6,775 bases of DNA from Deltaproteobacteria bacterium (GTDB lineage: Bacteria > Desulfobacterota_C > Deferrisomatia > Deferrisomatales > JACRMM01): the NCBI GenBank assembly GCA_016218905.1, contig JACRCS010000728.1, positions 1-6,775 on the forward strand, read 5' to 3'. The stretch's first letter is position 1, and the number at the start of each line of letters is the position of its first letter. Made by a program: the position numbers and the translations under genes. The notes beneath the pieces were generated by a model. The model saw nothing but the letters and a program-made list of their open reading frames with translations. It ran no database searches and had not been told where the DNA came from. Shown piece after piece: positions 4,817 through 6,775 of the stretch.

Positions 4817-6544
4817 ATGCCCGTCGTCAACGCGGAAATTGCGGAGATCCTCGACCGCGTGGCGGACCTCCTCGAGATCGAGGGGGAGAACCCGTTTCGC
4901 GTCCGCGCGTACCGGTACGCCGCCAGGGTCGTGGCGGAGCTGCCGGCGAGCGTCGCCGAGGTGCTCGACCGGGGAGAGCCGCTGACCTGTCTGCCGGGGA
5001 TCGGCCGGGACCTCGCCTCCAAGATCGGGGAGATCGTCAGGACGGGCGGGCTCACTCAGTTGCGCGAGCTGGAGGAGCGGATGCCGCCGGGCCTGGCCGA
5101 CCTGCTCACCGTCCCCGGGCTGGGACCGAAGAGGGTCAAGCTCCTTCAGGCCGAGCTCGGCGTCGGGAGCCTCGAAGAGCTCCGGCAAGCGGCGGAGGCG
5201 GGCAGGATCCGCGCGCTCAAGGGTTTCGGAGAGCGGACCGAGCAGCACGTCCTCGACGCCCTCGCCCGCGCCGGAAAGAAGGCCATCCGCTTTCAGCGAC
5301 CCCTCGCCGAGCAGGTCGCGAGCGCTCTTCTTGCGCACCTGCGGCGTTCTCCCGACATCGAGGAGGCGGAGGTCGCCGGGAGCTATCGGCGGGGCAAGGA
5401 GACCGTCGCCGACCTGGACGTGCTCGCCGTCTGCCGTCCCGGAGGTGAACACGCGGCCATGGCTCACTTCCTTGCTTGCGACCAGGTCGTTCGGGTCCTC
5501 GCCGGGGGCGAGACGAAGTCCTCCGTCGTGCTGCGCTCGGGCCTGCAAGTGGACCTGCGGGCCGTCCCTCGCGAGAGCTATGGTGCCGCCCTCCAGTACT
5601 TCACGGGCTCAAAGGCCCATAACGTCGCTCTGCGAAAGCTCGCCCTCCGCGCCGGCCTCAAGGTCAACGAGTATGGCGTCTTCCGTGGGGAAGAGCGGGT
5701 CGCCGGCGCGACGGAGGAGGAGGTGTACGCACGGGTGGGGCTCCCCTACATCGAGCCCGAGCTCCGCGAGGAGCGGGGCGAGCTCGAAGCCGCCCGGGCC
5801 GGCGGGCTGCCCGGCCTCCTCCGGCTCCAGGATCTCCGTGGCGATCTCCACGTCCACACGAAGGCGAGCGATGGCCGCTTCCGCGTCGACGAAATGGCCG
5901 AGGCGGCCCGGCGGCGAGGCTACGAGTACCTCGCCATCGCGGACCACTCGAAGCGGCTCACGGTGGCGCGCGGCCTCGACGAGAAGCGCCTGGCGAAGCA
6001 GTTCGAGGAGATCGACCGCCTGAACGAGCTCCATCCGGAGTTCCGGATCCTCAAGTCCAGCGAGGTGGACATCATGGAGGACGGCTCCCTCGACCTCCCG
6101 GACAGCATCCTGAGAGAGCTCGACCTCACCGTCTGCTCCATCCACCACGCCTTCGGGCTACCCCGAGACCGGCAGACGGAGCGGATCCTCCGAGCCATGG
6201 ACAACCCGCACTTCGACATCCTGGGCCACCCGACCGGCCGACTCCTCGGCGCACGGGCAGGCTACGAGATCGACCTGGAGCGGGTCGTCGACGGTGCCAA
6301 GGAGCGCGGCTGTTTCCTGGAGCTCAACGCCCAACCCGACCGGTTGGACCTGGACGATGCGGGCTGCAGGCTGGCGAAGGAGAGGGGAGGGAAGGTTGCC
6401 ATCTCCACCGACGCCCACACCCTAGCTCAGCTCGACTGGATGCGCTTCGGCGTGGCTCAGGCGCGCAGGGGTTGGCTCGAGCCCGAGGACGTGCTGAACG
6501 CCCGGAGCTGGCCGGAGCTTCGCCGGCTCCTCCGGAGCCGATGA
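4817..6544 (+). CDS. polX: DNA polymerase X family protein with C-terminal PHP nuclease domain (PolX)
   Basis: The 575-residue protein has the standard bacterial PolX plan and length: gap-filling DNA synthesis in base-excision repair plus a metal-dependent 3'-5' exonuclease or end-processing activity. Helix-hairpin-helix segments lie at about 56-74 (LPGIGRDLASKIG), 96-115 (VPGLGPKRVKLL) and 134-149. The polymerase palm shows GSYRRG (188-193), metal-binding Asp199 and Asp201 (DLD) and the third carboxylate Asp246 (QVDLR), followed by FTGSKAHN (262-269) and YGVF. The PHP domain begins near 341 and keeps every expected metal ligand: His345, His347, Asp352, His377, Glu416, His444 (after His443), His471, Asp532 and His534. 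Both activities should be intact. The ATG at 4817 is preceded by AAAGGAG (4803-4809) with a 7-nt spacer. The gene lies 33 bp after the regulator and ends directly before the second heptad array. Co-transcription with the upstream genes is inferred from spacing. Confidence 0.96.
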   Translation: MPVVNAEIAEILDRVADLLEIEGENPFRVRAYRYAARVVAELPASVAEVLDRGEPLTCLPGIGRDLASKIGEIVRTGGLTQLRELEERMPPGLADLLTVPGLGPKRVKLLQAELGVGSLEELRQAAEAGRIRALKGFGERTEQHVLDALARAGKKAIRFQRPLAEQVASALLAHLRRSPDIEEAEVAGSYRRGKETVADLDVLAVCRPGGEHAAMAHFLACDQVVRVLAGGETKSSVVLRSGLQVDLRAVPRESYGAALQYFTGSKAHNVALRKLALRAGLKVNEYGVFRGEERVAGATEEEVYARVGLPYIEPELREERGELEAARAGGLPGLLRLQDLRGDLHVHTKASDGRFRVDEMAEAARRRGYEYLAIADHSKRLTVARGLDEKRLAKQFEEIDRLNELHPEFRILKSSEVDIMEDGSLDLPDSILRELDLTVCSIHHAFGLPRDRQTERILRAMDNPHFDILGHPTGRLLGARAGYEIDLERVVDGAKERGCFLELNAQPDRLDLDDAGCRLAKERGGKVAISTDAHTLAQLDWMRFGVAQARRGWLEPEDVLNARSWPELRRLLRSR

Positions 6545-6552
6545 AGCTCGTT

Positions 6553-6621
6553 ATCGGTCTTCGGTTTTCAGTTGTCGGTTCTTCCAAGCCGAACACCGAT
6601 AACCGACAACCGACGACCGAG
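6553..6621. repeat. Inverted array of 7-bp repeats (NTCGGTT / AACCGAN), copy 2
   Basis: The left arm (6553-6580) is ATCGGTC, TTCGGTT, TTCAGTT and GTCGGTT. After only 6 bp, the right arm (6587-6621) is AGCCGAA, CACCGAT, AACCGAC, AACCGAC and GACCGAG. The heptad register is unbroken within each arm. Antiparallel arms with a short loop make a long imperfect hairpin in DNA or RNA, starting 8 bp after the polX stop codon. No T-run follows, so it is not a standard intrinsic terminator, but in the transcript it could protect the 3' end or block read-through. The design matches the array at 116-227; as there, GCGGCC lies just after the right arm. Confidence 0.85.
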
Positions 6622-6775
6622 AATAGCGGCCCGGCAGCGCTGACGCACAAGCCGAGAACGTCAAGGGCCGAGCAGGCTAGCGGAGGCGGCGAAGATTCTT
6701 TTGTCGCAAAGCCGGGGGTAGACAGCCCGACGCGTTTTTGAGAAGATAGCGTGGTTTCGGAGTGCCTCGAGGGCG
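6622..6775. other. Non-coding tail without a recognised gene
   Basis: I see no gene with a ribosome site and family similarity here. A 10-bp string AGCCGAGAAC at 6650-6659 is identical to 178-187 in the first heptad array and may be a decayed remnant of another copy. A short T-run (near 6735) is not preceded by a convincing stem. The stretch may hold the promoter of a gene beyond the window, but I could not identify one. Confidence 0.4.

Noticed and set aside
3341..5548. A 735-codon open frame on the minus strand
   Set aside because: It is antisense to the end of the kinase, the whole response regulator and the start of PolX, all with full motif sets. Its translation is low-complexity and rich in Arg, Leu, Glu and Pro without family motifs, as expected opposite high-GC genes.
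6472..6741. An 89-codon plus-strand open frame over the polX end and the second heptad array
   Set aside because: It overlaps the conserved polX C-terminus in another frame and then translates the repeats. No ribosome site or motif supports it.

Overview
The window is high-GC bacterial DNA, roughly two thirds or more G+C by eye, with strongly GC-biased third codon positions and two GTG starts. A cytosolic NtrB/NtrC-type pair and a PHP-domain family X DNA polymerase point to a free-living bacterium from a group such as Myxococcota/Deltaproteobacteria, Acidobacteriota or a related uncultured high-GC lineage. The sequence alone does not settle the phylum.

Layout. Bases 1-241 hold no supported gene, only an inverted array of 7-bp repeats (unit NTCGGTT, opposite arm AACCGAN). 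Bases 242-991 (+) encode an alpha/beta hydrolase. Bases 988-1422 (-) encode a 144-residue protein of unknown function built from two copies of a 40-residue module; it converges on the hydrolase gene and overlaps it by 4 bp. Bases 1423-1633 are a divergent intergenic region with a good sigma70-type promoter for the minus-strand gene, a weaker candidate for the plus-strand genes and a perfect dyad TTTGGA-N6-TCCAAA. Bases 1634-6544 (+) are four tightly packed genes: a NudL-type CoA-pyrophosphatase Nudix protein, a soluble PAS-HisKA-HATPase histidine kinase, a sigma54-dependent NtrC-type response regulator and PolX. They are joined by a 4-bp overlap, an 8-bp overlap and a 33-bp gap. Bases 6545-6775 hold a second inverted heptad array directly after the polX stop codon, and no supported gene.

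How the genes may work together. The packing of the last four genes suggests one transcript. The kinase and regulator are almost certainly partners. The flanking enzymes, a nucleotide-derivative hydrolase and a gap-filling repair polymerase with a PHP nuclease domain, suggest a housekeeping or damage-related unit, but that link is inferred from gene order only. No -24/-12 sigma54 promoter was recognised in the intergenic DNA, so the regulator's targets probably lie elsewhere.

No clearly novel system is visible. The points most worth following up are the two inverted heptad arrays at the edges of the gene block, the two-module unknown protein, the hairpin/G-tract at the Nudix-kinase junction, and the atypical H-box and ATP-lid of the kinase.
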